A stretch of DNA of 64,000 nucleotides, taken from NCBI RefSeq assembly GCF_013378445.1, contig NZ_JABXYK010000012.1, positions 62,001 to 126,000 of the forward strand, written 5' to 3'. A program made the position numbers and the translations under genes. The notes under the pieces are model-generated. The model was not told the DNA's origin. It made no database searches and saw only the letters and a program-made list of their open reading frames with translations. Numbering within the stretch: the first letter of the stretch is position 1; the number at the start of each line of letters is the position of its first letter. Positions 17,038-26,032 of the stretch are shown piece after piece. The stretch comes from Mycoplana rhizolycopersici (lineage in GTDB: Bacteria; Pseudomonadota; Alphaproteobacteria; Rhizobiales; Rhizobiaceae).

Positions 17038-17537
17038 CAATTCTGGTCTTTCGTGGAGCCGATATTGCAGCTTTATGTGAGCGCTCGGAGCCGGTAGTCC
17101 CATGTCTACTTGATGCGCGCAGGCATCGCGGTCTTCAGCTCAGGGAACTGTCATCTTCAATCCGCAAGGGCCTGCCATTTCGCGCAAGGCACCGGCAGCG
17201 GCGGTTCTGTCTCTCTTGGCGTTCGCGTGCCGGCATGCGGGTCACCCCGACCGTTTACAGCGCGAATGTGACGGTCGGGCTACAATCGCGCGCCGAAGCG
17301 CGACAACTCCTGACCTGTTTGAGAGAGCAAAGACAGCATGGCGCCTATCTAGCCGTACGGCCGGGGAAGTCAAGGCAAGCCGCATCTTGCCGCTATCCGG
17401 CCCCTTGGTCCGGCTCTTGCGAAAACAGGGCAGGATGGTATCTGACGGAGACGCGCCTGCGGGTCTTTGCGGCATTGCAAGTTCGACATGGCCGGCGCAC
17501 CCATCGCCATCGGAGCGTTCCCTTGCCCAGAAAGCCC
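17038..17537. other. 500-base divergent intergenic region between nspC and the pseudouridine synthase gene
   Basis: No convincing gene is seen. The only notable structure is a 9-bp inverted repeat CCCGACCGT (17246-17254) / ACGGTCGGG (17271-17279) with a 16-base loop, followed on the plus strand by TACAAT at 17281-17286. This could be a regulator site near a plus-strand promoter, leaving a leader of about 250 bases before the pseudouridine synthase. The open frame that continues upstream of 17538 has no family similarity. Confidence 0.4.
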
Positions 17538-18329
17538 ATGCAGAACCAAGCCAACAGGGTCACGCTGCCGCGGGCCTTTTCCAAGCTCGGCATCTGTTCG
17601 CGCAAGCAGGCCGAAGCGCTGATCGTCGAGGGGCGGGTGCGGGTCAACAAGCGGGTCGTAAACGACGTCGAGGCCTGGGTGGACATGGCGTCCGACCGGA
17701 TCGAGCTCGACGGCCAGCCGCTGAAGGCGCATGCCAAGGTCTATCTGGCGCTGAACAAGCCGCGCGGTCTCGTGACGACGCGGGACGATCCCGAGGGGCG
17801 CAACACCGTTTTCGATTGCCTCGAGGGGCTGAACCTCCCCTTCGTCGCGCCGGTCGGCCGCCTCGACAAGGCAAGCGAGGGGCTTTTGCTCTTCACCAAC
17901 GACACGCAACTGGCGCAGCGGCTGCTCGACCCGGACAAGGACGTTCGCAAGATCTATCACGTGCAGGTCTCCGGCCAGCCGGGCGAGGCGGAGATCGCGC
18001 GCATGACGACAGGCATGGAGGTGGACGGCCAGACGCTGACGGCTGCGGCGGTGCGGCTGCTGCGCGCGGGGGAAAAGAACGCCTGGCTGGAAGTGGAGCT
18101 CACCGAGGGCAAGAACCGCCAGATCCGTCGTATGCTGGAGGCCATGGGGCTCGAGTGCCTCCGGCTCGTCCGCGTCGCCATCGGCGACATCACGCTTGGC
18201 GACCTCGCCAAGGGCGTGACCCGTTTCCTCACCGATGCCGAAGTTCGCTCCCTGCAGCGGGGTGCGGGACTGGATGCGGCGGCGGGAGCGAAATCCGCCG
18301 GCACCGTGGCGCGGCGAAAGCGGCGCTGA
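17538..18329 (+). CDS. 23S rRNA pseudouridine synthase, RluB/E/F (RsuA) family
   Basis: The 263-residue protein begins with an S4 RNA-binding domain (LPRAFSKLGICSRKQAEALI ... GRVRVNKRVV), then the RsuA-family catalytic domain: LALNKPRGLVTTRDDPEGR, the catalytic aspartate in APVGRLDKASEGLLLFTND, and ELTEGKNRQIRRMLEAMGLE. It isomerises a uridine in rRNA. The short C-terminal basic tail (VARRKRR) is normal. The start at 17538 is the first ATG before the S4 domain; ribosome-site support is weak and a TTG a few codons upstream cannot be excluded. It ends tail to tail with the ROK gene. Confidence 0.9.
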   Translation: MQNQANRVTLPRAFSKLGICSRKQAEALIVEGRVRVNKRVVNDVEAWVDMASDRIELDGQPLKAHAKVYLALNKPRGLVTTRDDPEGRNTVFDCLEGLNLPFVAPVGRLDKASEGLLLFTNDTQLAQRLLDPDKDVRKIYHVQVSGQPGEAEIARMTTGMEVDGQTLTAAAVRLLRAGEKNAWLEVELTEGKNRQIRRMLEAMGLECLRLVRVAIGDITLGDLAKGVTRFLTDAEVRSLQRGAGLDAAAGAKSAGTVARRKRR

Positions 18330-18362
18330 GGCGGATGCCTGACGCAGTCACGCTTGCGCAGT

Positions 18363-19589
18363 TCAGCCGCCGGCAGCCTCTTCGCCAGCGGCCTTGAGGA
18401 TCGCCGAAAAGCGCGGATCGAAGGCGCGGCCGATCGGTTCGGCCGCCGCACCCAGCGCCACCGACCATGGGTCTGTCATGCCCAGCTGAAGCCGCGGCAG
18501 GGTGCGTCCCGGGCGGTCGGCAATGGAGGGCATCAAGGGCTCCATCGCCGCCATCAAGCGGCGTGCCAGCGGTTCGGGCGCACCGCCGCAGAGGATGACG
18601 GTCTGCGGATCGAAGATCGTCTCGACAAGGTGGACGCCCCAGCGCAGGTCGGCGGCGGCCGAGCCGATCCAGTCGAGGATGCGGGGATCTTCGGCTTCGG
18701 CCCGGCGTCCGATATCGTCATAGACCCCGTGCGCGGCGGGATCGATTTCCAGGTGCTGGTAGAGGGATGCAAGGGAGGCGCGGTGCTCCAGCGAGGTCCG
18801 CTTCGGATCCTGCGGGGAGAGCAGGGCCATGCCGATCTCGCCGCCATTGCCGTTGGCGCCGCTGTAGAGTTCGGAATTGAGGATCAACCCGGCGCCGATG
18901 CCGTAACCGAGATAGAGGCAGACGGCGTGTTCGAGGCCATGTGCCGCTCCGACCAGGCGCTCGGCTGTCGCGCAGGCGGCTGCGTCGTTCTGCAGGCCGA
19001 CTTCCAGTCCCGTTCCCGCTGCCAGCGTTTCCACCAGCGGAAACTTCTGCCATGCCTCCATCATCCACTGGTCGTTGTCGTCACCATCGATGCCGAAGGG
19101 GCCGGGCATAGCGACGCCCAGCCCGACTAGCCGCGCCTCGGCGTCTGACGCCATGGCTATAAGCCTCTCGCGCACGCCCGATACCAGATCGAGCACGACC
19201 CTGACGCCGGTGGCGGGACCGTCGGCCGGCAGATCGGCTTCCGCCCGCAACAGGACGGTGCCGACGAGATCGACGGCAACCGCTCGCGTCACGTGGCGGT
19301 CGATCTGCAGCCCGATCGCAAAGGCTCCGCCGGGGACGAGCGCATAGGGCGTGGACGGCTGGCCGCGCCCCTTCTTCACGGTCTCCTGCGGCACGACCAG
19401 ACCGTCGCGTTCGAGTTCGTCGATGATGTTGGAAACCGTCTGCTTGGTCAGCCGCGTTGCACGCGCCAGATCGGCCCGCGACAGCGCGCCGTTCAGCCGC
19501 AGCGCCTCGATGATGACGCGCCGATTGTGGGCGCTCGTGCCTTCGTGATTGGTCCCGCTTTTCGCGCGGATCGGCTGTGGACGGTTCAT
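18363..19589 (-). CDS. ROK family transcriptional regulator
   Basis: The 408 residues have an N-terminal winged helix-turn-helix (LSRADLARATRLTKQTVSNI, about 36-55) and a ROK sugar-kinase-like body with VGLGVAMPGPFGIDG, YLGYGIGAGLILNSELYSGA and NGNGGEIGMALLSP. The CxCGxxGCxE zinc motif that normally follows in ROK proteins is absent (the region reads LEHRASLASLYQH), so the metal site appears lost. It is divergent from the sugar ABC operon beginning at 19811, with nested palindromes in between (19628-19651). This makes it the likely sugar-responsive repressor of that operon. Confidence 0.9.
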   Translation of the reverse strand: MNRPQPIRAKSGTNHEGTSAHNRRVIIEALRLNGALSRADLARATRLTKQTVSNIIDELERDGLVVPQETVKKGRGQPSTPYALVPGGAFAIGLQIDRHVTRAVAVDLVGTVLLRAEADLPADGPATGVRVVLDLVSGVRERLIAMASDAEARLVGLGVAMPGPFGIDGDDNDQWMMEAWQKFPLVETLAAGTGLEVGLQNDAAACATAERLVGAAHGLEHAVCLYLGYGIGAGLILNSELYSGANGNGGEIGMALLSPQDPKRTSLEHRASLASLYQHLEIDPAAHGVYDDIGRRAEAEDPRILDWIGSAAADLRWGVHLVETIFDPQTVILCGGAPEPLARRLMAAMEPLMPSIADRPGRTLPRLQLGMTDPWSVALGAAAEPIGRAFDPRFSAILKAAGEEAAGG

Positions 19590-19627
19590 CCTGCAATCCC
19601 CCTTGACAGCAATAGAAGTCTGGGAAA

Positions 19628-19651
19628 GACTTAAGTCAAGTCAATTGACTT
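19628..19651. promoter_or_regulatory. Nested palindromes, candidate ROK operator
   Basis: GACTTAAGTC (19628-19637) and AAGTCAATTGACTT (19638-19651) are perfect back-to-back palindromes built from the same GACTT/AAGTC unit. They lie 39 bases upstream of the ROK start codon and 160 bases before the solute-binding protein gene. On the minus strand a TTGACT-N17-TCTATT promoter for the ROK gene would start inside the element, which suits autorepression. Confidence 0.55.
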
Positions 19652-19810
19652 AATAAGGGTCTGAAAGAACCCAGGGAACATGGGCCGGTCGAACCGGCTG
19701 GTGAAAGTGCGGATGCCGGCATTCCTTCCCGGGAGTGCCACGGGCGTCGCGGCCGAACATGCGGCCGGCGGCGTTTCATGCCGATCGCGACCGAAAAACA
19801 GGAGGCAAAG

Positions 19811-21049
19811 ATGTCGAATTCCATTACGAGAGCCCTGATCGGGGCAGCGCTTCTCAGCGCATCCTTCGCCCACCAGGCGCTTGCCGAAACCACGCTGAAC
19901 GCGCTCTTCATGGCGCAGGCCGCCTATAGCGAGGCGGACGTGCGGGCCATGGCCGAAGCCTTCTCAAAGGCCAATCCGGAAATCAAGGTCAATCTCGAAT
20001 TCGTCCCCTACGAGGGCCTGCACGACAAGACGGTGCTGGCGCAGGGCTCGGGCGGCGGCTACGACGTGGTGCTGTTCGACGTGATCTGGCCGGCCGAATA
20101 TGCGAGCAACAACGTGCTTGTCGACGTCTCCTCGCGCATCACCGACGAGATGAAGAAGGGCGTGCTGCCCGGTGCCTGGACCACGGTGCAGTATGACGGC
20201 AAGTCCTATGGCATGCCGTGGATCCTCGACACCAAGTACCTGTTCTACAACAAGGAGATCCTGGAGAAGGCCGGTATCACCGCGCCGCCGAAGACCTGGG
20301 ACGAATTGGCCGAACAGGCGAAGACCATCAAGGACAAGGGGCTTTTGGCAACGCCGATCGCCTGGAGCTGGGCGCAGGCGGAAGCGGCAATCTGCGACTA
20401 CACCACGCTCGTCAGCGCCTATGGCGGCGATTTCCTGAAGGATGGCAAGCCAGACTTCCAGAGCGGCGGCGGGCTGGATGCGCTGAACTACATGGTGACG
20501 AGCTACACCTCCGGCCTGACCAACCCCAACTCCAAGGAGTTCCTGGAAGAGGATGTGCGCAAGGTGTTCGAAAACGGCGAGGCCGCCTTCGCGCTGAACT
20601 GGACCTACATGTACAATCTCGCCAACGCCGGTGCCGACAGCAAGGTCGCCGGCAAGGTCGGCGTCGTGCCTGCTCCCGGTGTTGCCGGCAAGAGCGAGGT
20701 GTCCGCCGTGAACGGCTCGATGGGGCTCGGCATCACCAGCGTCAGCCAGCACCCGGACGAGGCCTGGAAGTACATCGCGTTTATGACGTCGCAGCAGACG
20801 CAGAACCAGTATGCCAAGCTAAGCCTGCCGATCTGGGCGTCTTCCTACGAGGACCCGGCTGTGACCACCGGGCAGGAAGAGCTGATCGGCGCTGCCAAGC
20901 TCGGACTGGCCGCCATGTATCCGCGTCCCACGACCCCGAAGTATCAGGAAATGTCGACCGCGCTGCAGCAGGCGATCCAGGAGGCGCTGCTCGGGCAGTC
21001 CTCCGCCGAGGATGCACTGAAGTCGGCGGCCGAAAACAGCGGTCTCTGA
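19811..21049 (+). CDS. ABC transporter sugar-binding protein (family 1)
   Basis: AGGAGG six bases upstream sets the ATG at 19811; an upstream in-frame ATG at 19778 has no such site. The 412-residue precursor has a signal peptide (about 1-25, cleavage near ALAETTLNA). The mature body has family-1 sugar-binding features: NPEIKVNLEFVPYEGLHDK, GGYDVVLFDVIWPAEYA, SYGMPWILDTKYLFYNKEIL and NGEAAFALNWTYMYN. It captures the substrate in the periplasm for the two permeases that follow. It is the first gene of a six-gene operon; the companion SIS and PfkB enzymes suggest a fructosamine or amino-sugar ligand. Confidence 0.92.
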   Translation: MSNSITRALIGAALLSASFAHQALAETTLNALFMAQAAYSEADVRAMAEAFSKANPEIKVNLEFVPYEGLHDKTVLAQGSGGGYDVVLFDVIWPAEYASNNVLVDVSSRITDEMKKGVLPGAWTTVQYDGKSYGMPWILDTKYLFYNKEILEKAGITAPPKTWDELAEQAKTIKDKGLLATPIAWSWAQAEAAICDYTTLVSAYGGDFLKDGKPDFQSGGGLDALNYMVTSYTSGLTNPNSKEFLEEDVRKVFENGEAAFALNWTYMYNLANAGADSKVAGKVGVVPAPGVAGKSEVSAVNGSMGLGITSVSQHPDEAWKYIAFMTSQQTQNQYAKLSLPIWASSYEDPAVTTGQEELIGAAKLGLAAMYPRPTTPKYQEMSTALQQAIQEALLGQSSAEDALKSAAENSGL

Positions 21050-21229
21050 GCCGAATATGCGCTTCGCCGGGCGGCGCCTTCAGCCGCCCGGACGATCCGA
21101 ACCGAGCCTTCCCCTTCAATGGAGCGGCAGGCGATTTTGACAGACAGGTGCGGCGCGTGTTCCTCTTTCGGGGCCGATGGTTCCGACGGACTGCGATGGG
21201 CTGTATCGAAGAGATGGAAGGGCTGCCCG

Positions 21230-22114
21230 ATGTCCGGCACCTGGATGACGACCAGAGCCTGGCTTTTGATGACCCCGCTGCTTGCGGTGATGATCGCCGT
21301 GATCGGCTGGCCGCTCGTCCATACCGTCGGCCTGTCGTTTACGGATGCCAAGCTGGTCGGTACCGCCGGCACCTTCGTCGGCATCGACAACTATGTGCGG
21401 ATGCTGTCGAGCGCGAACTTCCAGCGCACGCTCGTGACGACGGCGTGGTTCGCGATCGTCTCGGTGGCCGCCGAAATGGTGCTCGGCGTGCTCGCGGCGT
21501 TGCTGCTCAACCAGCAATTCCGCGGGCGTACCGCATTGCGGGCGCTGATGATCCTGCCCTGGGCGTTGCCCACCGTTGTCAACGCCACGCTCTGGCGGCT
21601 GATCTACAATCCCGAATACGGCGCCCTGAACGCGGCGCTGACGCAGATCGGCCTGATTGATGGCTATCGATCGTGGCTTGGCGAGCCGGGCTCGGCGCTG
21701 ACCGCGCTGATCGTCGCCGACTGCTGGAAGAATTTTCCGCTGGTGGCGCTGATCGCGCTCGCGGCCCTGCAGGCGGTGCCGCGCGACATCACTGCCGCCT
21801 CGCTGGTGGACGGCGCCGGTCCGCTCAATCGCTTCCGCTTCGTCATCCTGCCTTATCTCGCAGGTCCCCTCATGGTGGCGCTGGTGCTGCGCACGATCGA
21901 GGCCTTCAAGGTGTTCGACATCATCTGGGTGATGACCCGCGGCGGGCCGGCCAACAGCACCCGTACGCTGTCGATCCTCGTCTATCAGGAAGCGTTCTCG
22001 TTCCAGCGTGCCGGTTCCGGCGCCTCACTGGCGCTGATCGTGACGCTGCTGGTGACGCTGCTGGCGCTCGCCTATGCGGCGCTGGTGCGCAAGACAGCCG
22101 GGAGGACGGCCTGA
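21230..22114 (+). CDS. ABC transporter permease (MalF-type)
   Basis: The start at 21230 is chosen because GGAAGGG lies about 8 bases upstream; the in-frame extension to 21119 is not family-like. The 294-residue protein has about six hydrophobic helices, beginning WLLMTPLLAVMIAVIGWPLV. The cytoplasmic coupling (EAA) loop is ITAASLVDGAGPLNRFRFVI followed by LP. It forms half of the membrane channel for the sugar bound by the preceding protein. The stop overlaps the next permease start as TGATG. A 180-base gap separates it from the binding protein. Confidence 0.92.
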   Translation: MSGTWMTTRAWLLMTPLLAVMIAVIGWPLVHTVGLSFTDAKLVGTAGTFVGIDNYVRMLSSANFQRTLVTTAWFAIVSVAAEMVLGVLAALLLNQQFRGRTALRALMILPWALPTVVNATLWRLIYNPEYGALNAALTQIGLIDGYRSWLGEPGSALTALIVADCWKNFPLVALIALAALQAVPRDITAASLVDGAGPLNRFRFVILPYLAGPLMVALVLRTIEAFKVFDIIWVMTRGGPANSTRTLSILVYQEAFSFQRAGSGASLALIVTLLVTLLALAYAALVRKTAGRTA

Positions 22115-22959
22115 TGGAACGCAGGAGCCCCGCCTTCTCGATCTTCATCCATCTGTGCGCGCTGCTGCTCGCCGTCGTCATTCTGGCGCCGCTCGTCTGG
22201 TTGTTCGTCATGAGCATCTCGCCGGCGGCAGATCTCTCCGCAAAACCGTTGCGCTGGTGGCCGCAGACGGTGGATTTCTCGCGGTATGGTCTCCTGCTCT
22301 CGACCGTGGCAAACAGCGCCGGGGCAGCCTTCACCGCCTCCCTCAGAAACAGCCTCGTGGTTTCCGGCATGGCGACCGTGGCGGCGATCGCCCTTGCCAT
22401 CCCCGCCGGATGGGCCGTGTCGCGCACGCCTTCGACGGGCTGGTCGCTGTCGCTCGTCATCGCCACCTACATGCTGCCGCCGGTGGCGCTCGCCGTGCCG
22501 CTCTACATGGGGCTTGCAGCACTCGGCCTGCTGAACACCGTGTTCGGGCTGGCGCTCGTCTATCTGACCATCCTTGCGCCCTTCACCACCTGGCTGATGA
22601 AATCCGGCTTCGACACGATCCCGCGCGAGATCGAGTCGGCTGCCATGATGGACGGGGCCGGGCTGTGGCAGACGCTGCGCATCATCACCCTGCCGCTCGC
22701 AGCCCCGGTGATGGGCACGGCTGCCCTGTTCGCCTTCCTGCTCGCCTGGGACGAATTTTTCTATGCGCTGCTGTTCACCTCCGACCAGCGCGCCAAGACC
22801 CTGACGGTCGCCATCGCCGATCTCGCCGGCGGCCGTGTTTCCGACTACGGACTGATTGCGACCGCCGGCGTGCTCGCCGCCCTGCCGCCGGTGCTGATCG
22901 GTTTCATCATGCAACGGGCCCTGATCTCCGGGCTGACCAGCGGCGGCGTCAAGGGATGA
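22114..22959 (+). CDS. ABC transporter permease (MalG-type)
   Basis: This 281-residue inner-membrane protein overlaps the previous gene by one base (TGATG). It has about six helices and the coupling loop IESAAMMDGAGLWQTLRIIT. The periplasmic loop after the first helix is long, as in MalG-type subunits, and the C-terminus ends LISGLTSGGVKG, a common tail of this family. It pairs with the 294-residue permease. Confidence 0.93.
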   Translation: MERRSPAFSIFIHLCALLLAVVILAPLVWLFVMSISPAADLSAKPLRWWPQTVDFSRYGLLLSTVANSAGAAFTASLRNSLVVSGMATVAAIALAIPAGWAVSRTPSTGWSLSLVIATYMLPPVALAVPLYMGLAALGLLNTVFGLALVYLTILAPFTTWLMKSGFDTIPREIESAAMMDGAGLWQTLRIITLPLAAPVMGTAALFAFLLAWDEFFYALLFTSDQRAKTLTVAIADLAGGRVSDYGLIATAGVLAALPPVLIGFIMQRALISGLTSGGVKG

Positions 22960-22984
22960 CGGGCAAGAGACGAGAGGAATGACC

Positions 22985-24001
22985 ATGAGCGAACAGAGAA
23001 CACGCCCGCCCGGGCTCGTCGCGATCGACCGCGAGATGGCCCGCCAGCGCGCCGATGCGATCGCCTCCTTCCATGGGGCCGGTGGCGTCGCCGCAGAGGT
23101 CGCGGCCTCGCTGCGCAGGACCGGACAGTTGCTTCTGCTCGGCATGGGCGGCTCGCATGCTGTCGGCCGGGCGGTCGAGCCGCTCTACCGGGCGCTTGGC
23201 ATCGATGCGATCGCGGTTCCGCTCTCCGAGCAGCTCGGGCAGCCGCTGAAAATCGAGGGCAGGACCATTCTCGTCACGTCGCAGTCCGGCGAGAGCGCCG
23301 AGGTGCTGCGCTGGTTCGCCGAGACCGGCGGCACGCCGGACACCTTCGGGCTCACACTTGAGGACGGCTCCTTCCTCGCCCGCAATGCGCCGTGCCTCGT
23401 CGGCGCGGGCGGAACCGAACTGGCCTTCGCCGCCACCCGCAGCCTGACGATCAGCCTCGCCCTGCACCTGGCGGTGCTGGCGGAGCTGGGCGACGACCCC
23501 GCTTCGGCGCTCGCCGCGCTCGAGGATAGGCAGGAACCGGACATAGGTTCAGCCGTCACGGCCCTTTCCGGCGTCTCAGCCGTGGTGACGTCGGGGCGCA
23601 GGCTGCAGGGGGTCGCCGAGGCACTGGCGCTCGGCCTCACCGAACTGTCGCGCCGGCCCTGTTTTTCGCTGGAAGGCGGGCAGCTTAGACATGGGCCGAT
23701 GGAAATGCTGCAGCCGGACATGGGCGTCGTACTCTTCCGCGGGGATGACCCGACGGGGCAGCTGGTCACGGCGATGGCGGTGTCGACGGTGGAGACCGGC
23801 GCGCCGGTCGTCGTCTTCGACTCCTCCGGTGAGCCGCCGGTCAAGGGAGCCGTCACGCTCGCCTTCCCGCCCTCGACCGGCGTTGCGGCGATCTTCCGGA
23901 TGCTGTCTGTGGCGCAGCGGCTGATGATCGCGTTTGCCTGGGAGCGGGTGGACGACGTCGGCACGCCGGTGCGCACCACCAAGATCACCCGGAGCGAATG
24001 A
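22985..24001 (+). CDS. SIS-domain sugar isomerase/deglycase (FrlB/GlmS-like)
   Basis: The ATG at 22985 is preceded at 6 bases by AGAGGA; an ATG at 22979 directly abuts that site. The 338 residues form two SIS domains: the first with LLLGMGGSHAVGRAVEP and TSQSGESAEVLRWF, the second with CFSLEGGQLRHGPMEMLQPD, which resembles the GlmS HGP loop. Such proteins isomerise or deaminate aminosugar phosphates or deglycate fructosamine phosphates. With the adjacent PfkB kinase and ABC importer the layout resembles frlB/frlD of Amadori-product use. The exact substrate is inference. Confidence 0.85.
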   Translation: MSEQRTRPPGLVAIDREMARQRADAIASFHGAGGVAAEVAASLRRTGQLLLLGMGGSHAVGRAVEPLYRALGIDAIAVPLSEQLGQPLKIEGRTILVTSQSGESAEVLRWFAETGGTPDTFGLTLEDGSFLARNAPCLVGAGGTELAFAATRSLTISLALHLAVLAELGDDPASALAALEDRQEPDIGSAVTALSGVSAVVTSGRRLQGVAEALALGLTELSRRPCFSLEGGQLRHGPMEMLQPDMGVVLFRGDDPTGQLVTAMAVSTVETGAPVVVFDSSGEPPVKGAVTLAFPPSTGVAAIFRMLSVAQRLMIAFAWERVDDVGTPVRTTKITRSE

Positions 24002-24930
24002 TGCGGCCGCTTGCAGTCGTCGGCAACGTCAATGTCGATCTGATCCTCGGGCCTGCCGCGCCCTGGCCGAAGGCCGGGACGGAGGTGATCGTCGACCATG
24101 ACGAGCTTCGTGTCGGCGGGGCGGCCGGCAATGCCGCGCTCGCCTGGATCGGCATCGGCGTGGATTTCTCGATCGCCGCCAATGTCGGCTCCGACCGGTT
24201 CGGGGGCTGGCTGCGCGAGGAATTCGGCGCACGCGCGGATCGCTGGCAGGTTTGCCCGGAAGGAACGACGCTTTCGGTCGGCATCACCCATCCCGACGGC
24301 GAGCGCACATTCTTCACCACCCGCGGCCATCTCGCCCGCCTCGGTCTTGCCGATGTGCTTTCAGCGCTGGACGGTCCCTCGCTTGCTGGCGGATACCTGC
24401 TTCTGTGCGGTTCGTTTCTCACCGACGACCTGTCCGCCGATTATCCGGAGTTCTTCGACTGGGCGGACCGGCACGGCATCGCCGTGGCCCTCGACACGGG
24501 CTGGCCGCTCGCGGGCTGGACGGAGGCGAACTGCACTGCCGCGCGCGGCTGGCTGTCGCGCTCGCGCATCGCCTTGCTGAACGAGGTCGAGACGACGACG
24601 CTTGCCGGCATCACGGACCCCGCGGCCGCGGCCGCGACGGTGCGTGCGTCGATGCGGGAGGATGCGATCGTCGTCGTCAAGCGTGGCCCGGAGGGTGCGA
24701 TCGCGATCGGTGCCGACGGTGTCCTCGTCTTGCGGGCGGCGCCCGCGGTGACGGTCATCGACACGATCGGCGCCGGCGACGTGTTCAACGCCGGGTTCCT
24801 CGCAGCACTTGCCGGCGGCGAGACGCTTTCCAGCTGCCTGCGGGCCGGAACACATCTCGCCTCAAAGGCCATTTCAACCCTTCCCCGCAGTTATGGCGGG
24901 CCGGTCCATTTCGGGGAGAGCATGGCGTGA
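23998..24930 (+). CDS. PfkB family carbohydrate kinase
   Basis: This 310-residue ribokinase-fold enzyme starts MMRPLAVVGNVNVDLILG (ATG at 23998, or the next codon at 24001). It has the substrate-side motif VGGAAGNAALAWIGIG and the C-terminal PfkB signature VIDTIGAGDVFNAGFLAAL with the catalytic aspartate. The start overlaps the SIS stop codon (ATGA), and the stop overlaps the GTG of the ATPase gene. In frl-type systems the PfkB kinase phosphorylates the imported fructosamine before the SIS deglycase splits it; that role fits here but is not proven. Confidence 0.9.
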   Translation: MMRPLAVVGNVNVDLILGPAAPWPKAGTEVIVDHDELRVGGAAGNAALAWIGIGVDFSIAANVGSDRFGGWLREEFGARADRWQVCPEGTTLSVGITHPDGERTFFTTRGHLARLGLADVLSALDGPSLAGGYLLLCGSFLTDDLSADYPEFFDWADRHGIAVALDTGWPLAGWTEANCTAARGWLSRSRIALLNEVETTTLAGITDPAAAAATVRASMREDAIVVVKRGPEGAIAIGADGVLVLRAAPAVTVIDTIGAGDVFNAGFLAALAGGETLSSCLRAGTHLASKAISTLPRSYGGPVHFGESMA

Positions 24931-25994
24931 GCGCGCTTGAGATCATCGGGGTCCGCAAGACCTATGGCGAGGTCGAGACGCTGAAGGGCATCGACATCGC
25001 GCTTCTGAGCGGGGAATTCCTCGTGCTGCTCGGCTCTTCGGGCTGCGGCAAGTCCACGCTGCTCAACATCATCGCCGGACTGGCCGAGGCAAGCGGCGGC
25101 GACGTGCGCATTGGGAAACGATCGGTGCTCGGCGTCCACCCCAAGGACCGCGACATCGCCATGGTGTTCCAGTCCTACGCGCTCTATCCGAACCTGTCTG
25201 TTCGTCGCAACATCGGCTTCGGGCTGGAGATGCGCAAGGTGCCGGCGGCTGAACGCGACCGCGCCGTGCGCGAGGTGGCGAAGCTCCTGCAGATCGAAAA
25301 CCTGCTCGATCGCAAGCCTTCACAGCTCTCGGGCGGCCAGCGCCAGCGCGTGGCGATCGGCCGTGCGCTGGTGCGCAAGCCGCAGGTTTTCCTGTTCGAC
25401 GAGCCGCTCTCCAACCTGGATGCCAAGCTGCGCATGGAGATGCGCACCGAGCTGAAGCGCCTGCATCAGATGCTGAAAACGACGATGGTCTACGTCACCC
25501 ACGACCAGATCGAGGCGATGACGCTCGCGACGCGGATCGCTGTCATGCGCGATGGGCGGATCGAGCAGCTCGGCACGCCGGAAGAGATCTATGACCGGCC
25601 GGCGACGCTCTACGTTGCCACATTCGTCGGTGCGCCGCCGATGAACCTGGTGGACGTCGCCGTGGATGGAGGCGCCCTCGCTTTCGGGGAGCTGGTGGCG
25701 CCGGTGCCTCGGCTGTGGGAAGACGCGGTGCGCGAAGGCCAGCGCCTCGTGCTCGGCATCCGGCCGGAGGCGTTGCATTTCGGCGGGAGGGGCGACCATT
25801 TAATCGCAGCCAAGGTCGATGTCGTCGAGCTCACCGGCCCGGAACTGGTCGTCTCCGCAAGCGTCGGCACCCAGCGGCTGACCGCCTGCCTGCCGCCGCG
25901 GACCCGAGTGGAGGTGGGGCAGGTGGTCGAACTTTCCTTTGATGCGGACGCCATGCACCTTTTCGACGCGGACAGCGGCCGGCGGATCGGCTGA
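24927..25994 (+). CDS. ABC transporter ATP-binding protein (UgpC/MsmK-type)
   Basis: GTG at 24927 overlaps the kinase stop (GTGA). The 355 residues contain Walker A GSSGCGKST, Q-loop MVFQSYALYPNL, signature LSGGQRQRVAIGRAL, Walker B VFLFDEPLSNLDAK and the H-loop YVTHDQIEAMTLA. A C-terminal regulatory TOBE-type domain fills about 240-355 (VLGIRPEALHF). It powers the two permeases upstream and closes the plus-strand sugar operon. Having its own ATPase differs from the Gram-positive frl loci, which rely on a shared one. Confidence 0.93.
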   Translation: MSALEIIGVRKTYGEVETLKGIDIALLSGEFLVLLGSSGCGKSTLLNIIAGLAEASGGDVRIGKRSVLGVHPKDRDIAMVFQSYALYPNLSVRRNIGFGLEMRKVPAAERDRAVREVAKLLQIENLLDRKPSQLSGGQRQRVAIGRALVRKPQVFLFDEPLSNLDAKLRMEMRTELKRLHQMLKTTMVYVTHDQIEAMTLATRIAVMRDGRIEQLGTPEEIYDRPATLYVATFVGAPPMNLVDVAVDGGALAFGELVAPVPRLWEDAVREGQRLVLGIRPEALHFGGRGDHLIAAKVDVVELTGPELVVSASVGTQRLTACLPPRTRVEVGQVVELSFDADAMHLFDADSGRRIG

Positions 25995-26032
25995 ACAGGC
26001 TGCCCGCACGCCGCTTGCGCCGAAATCGGCCT

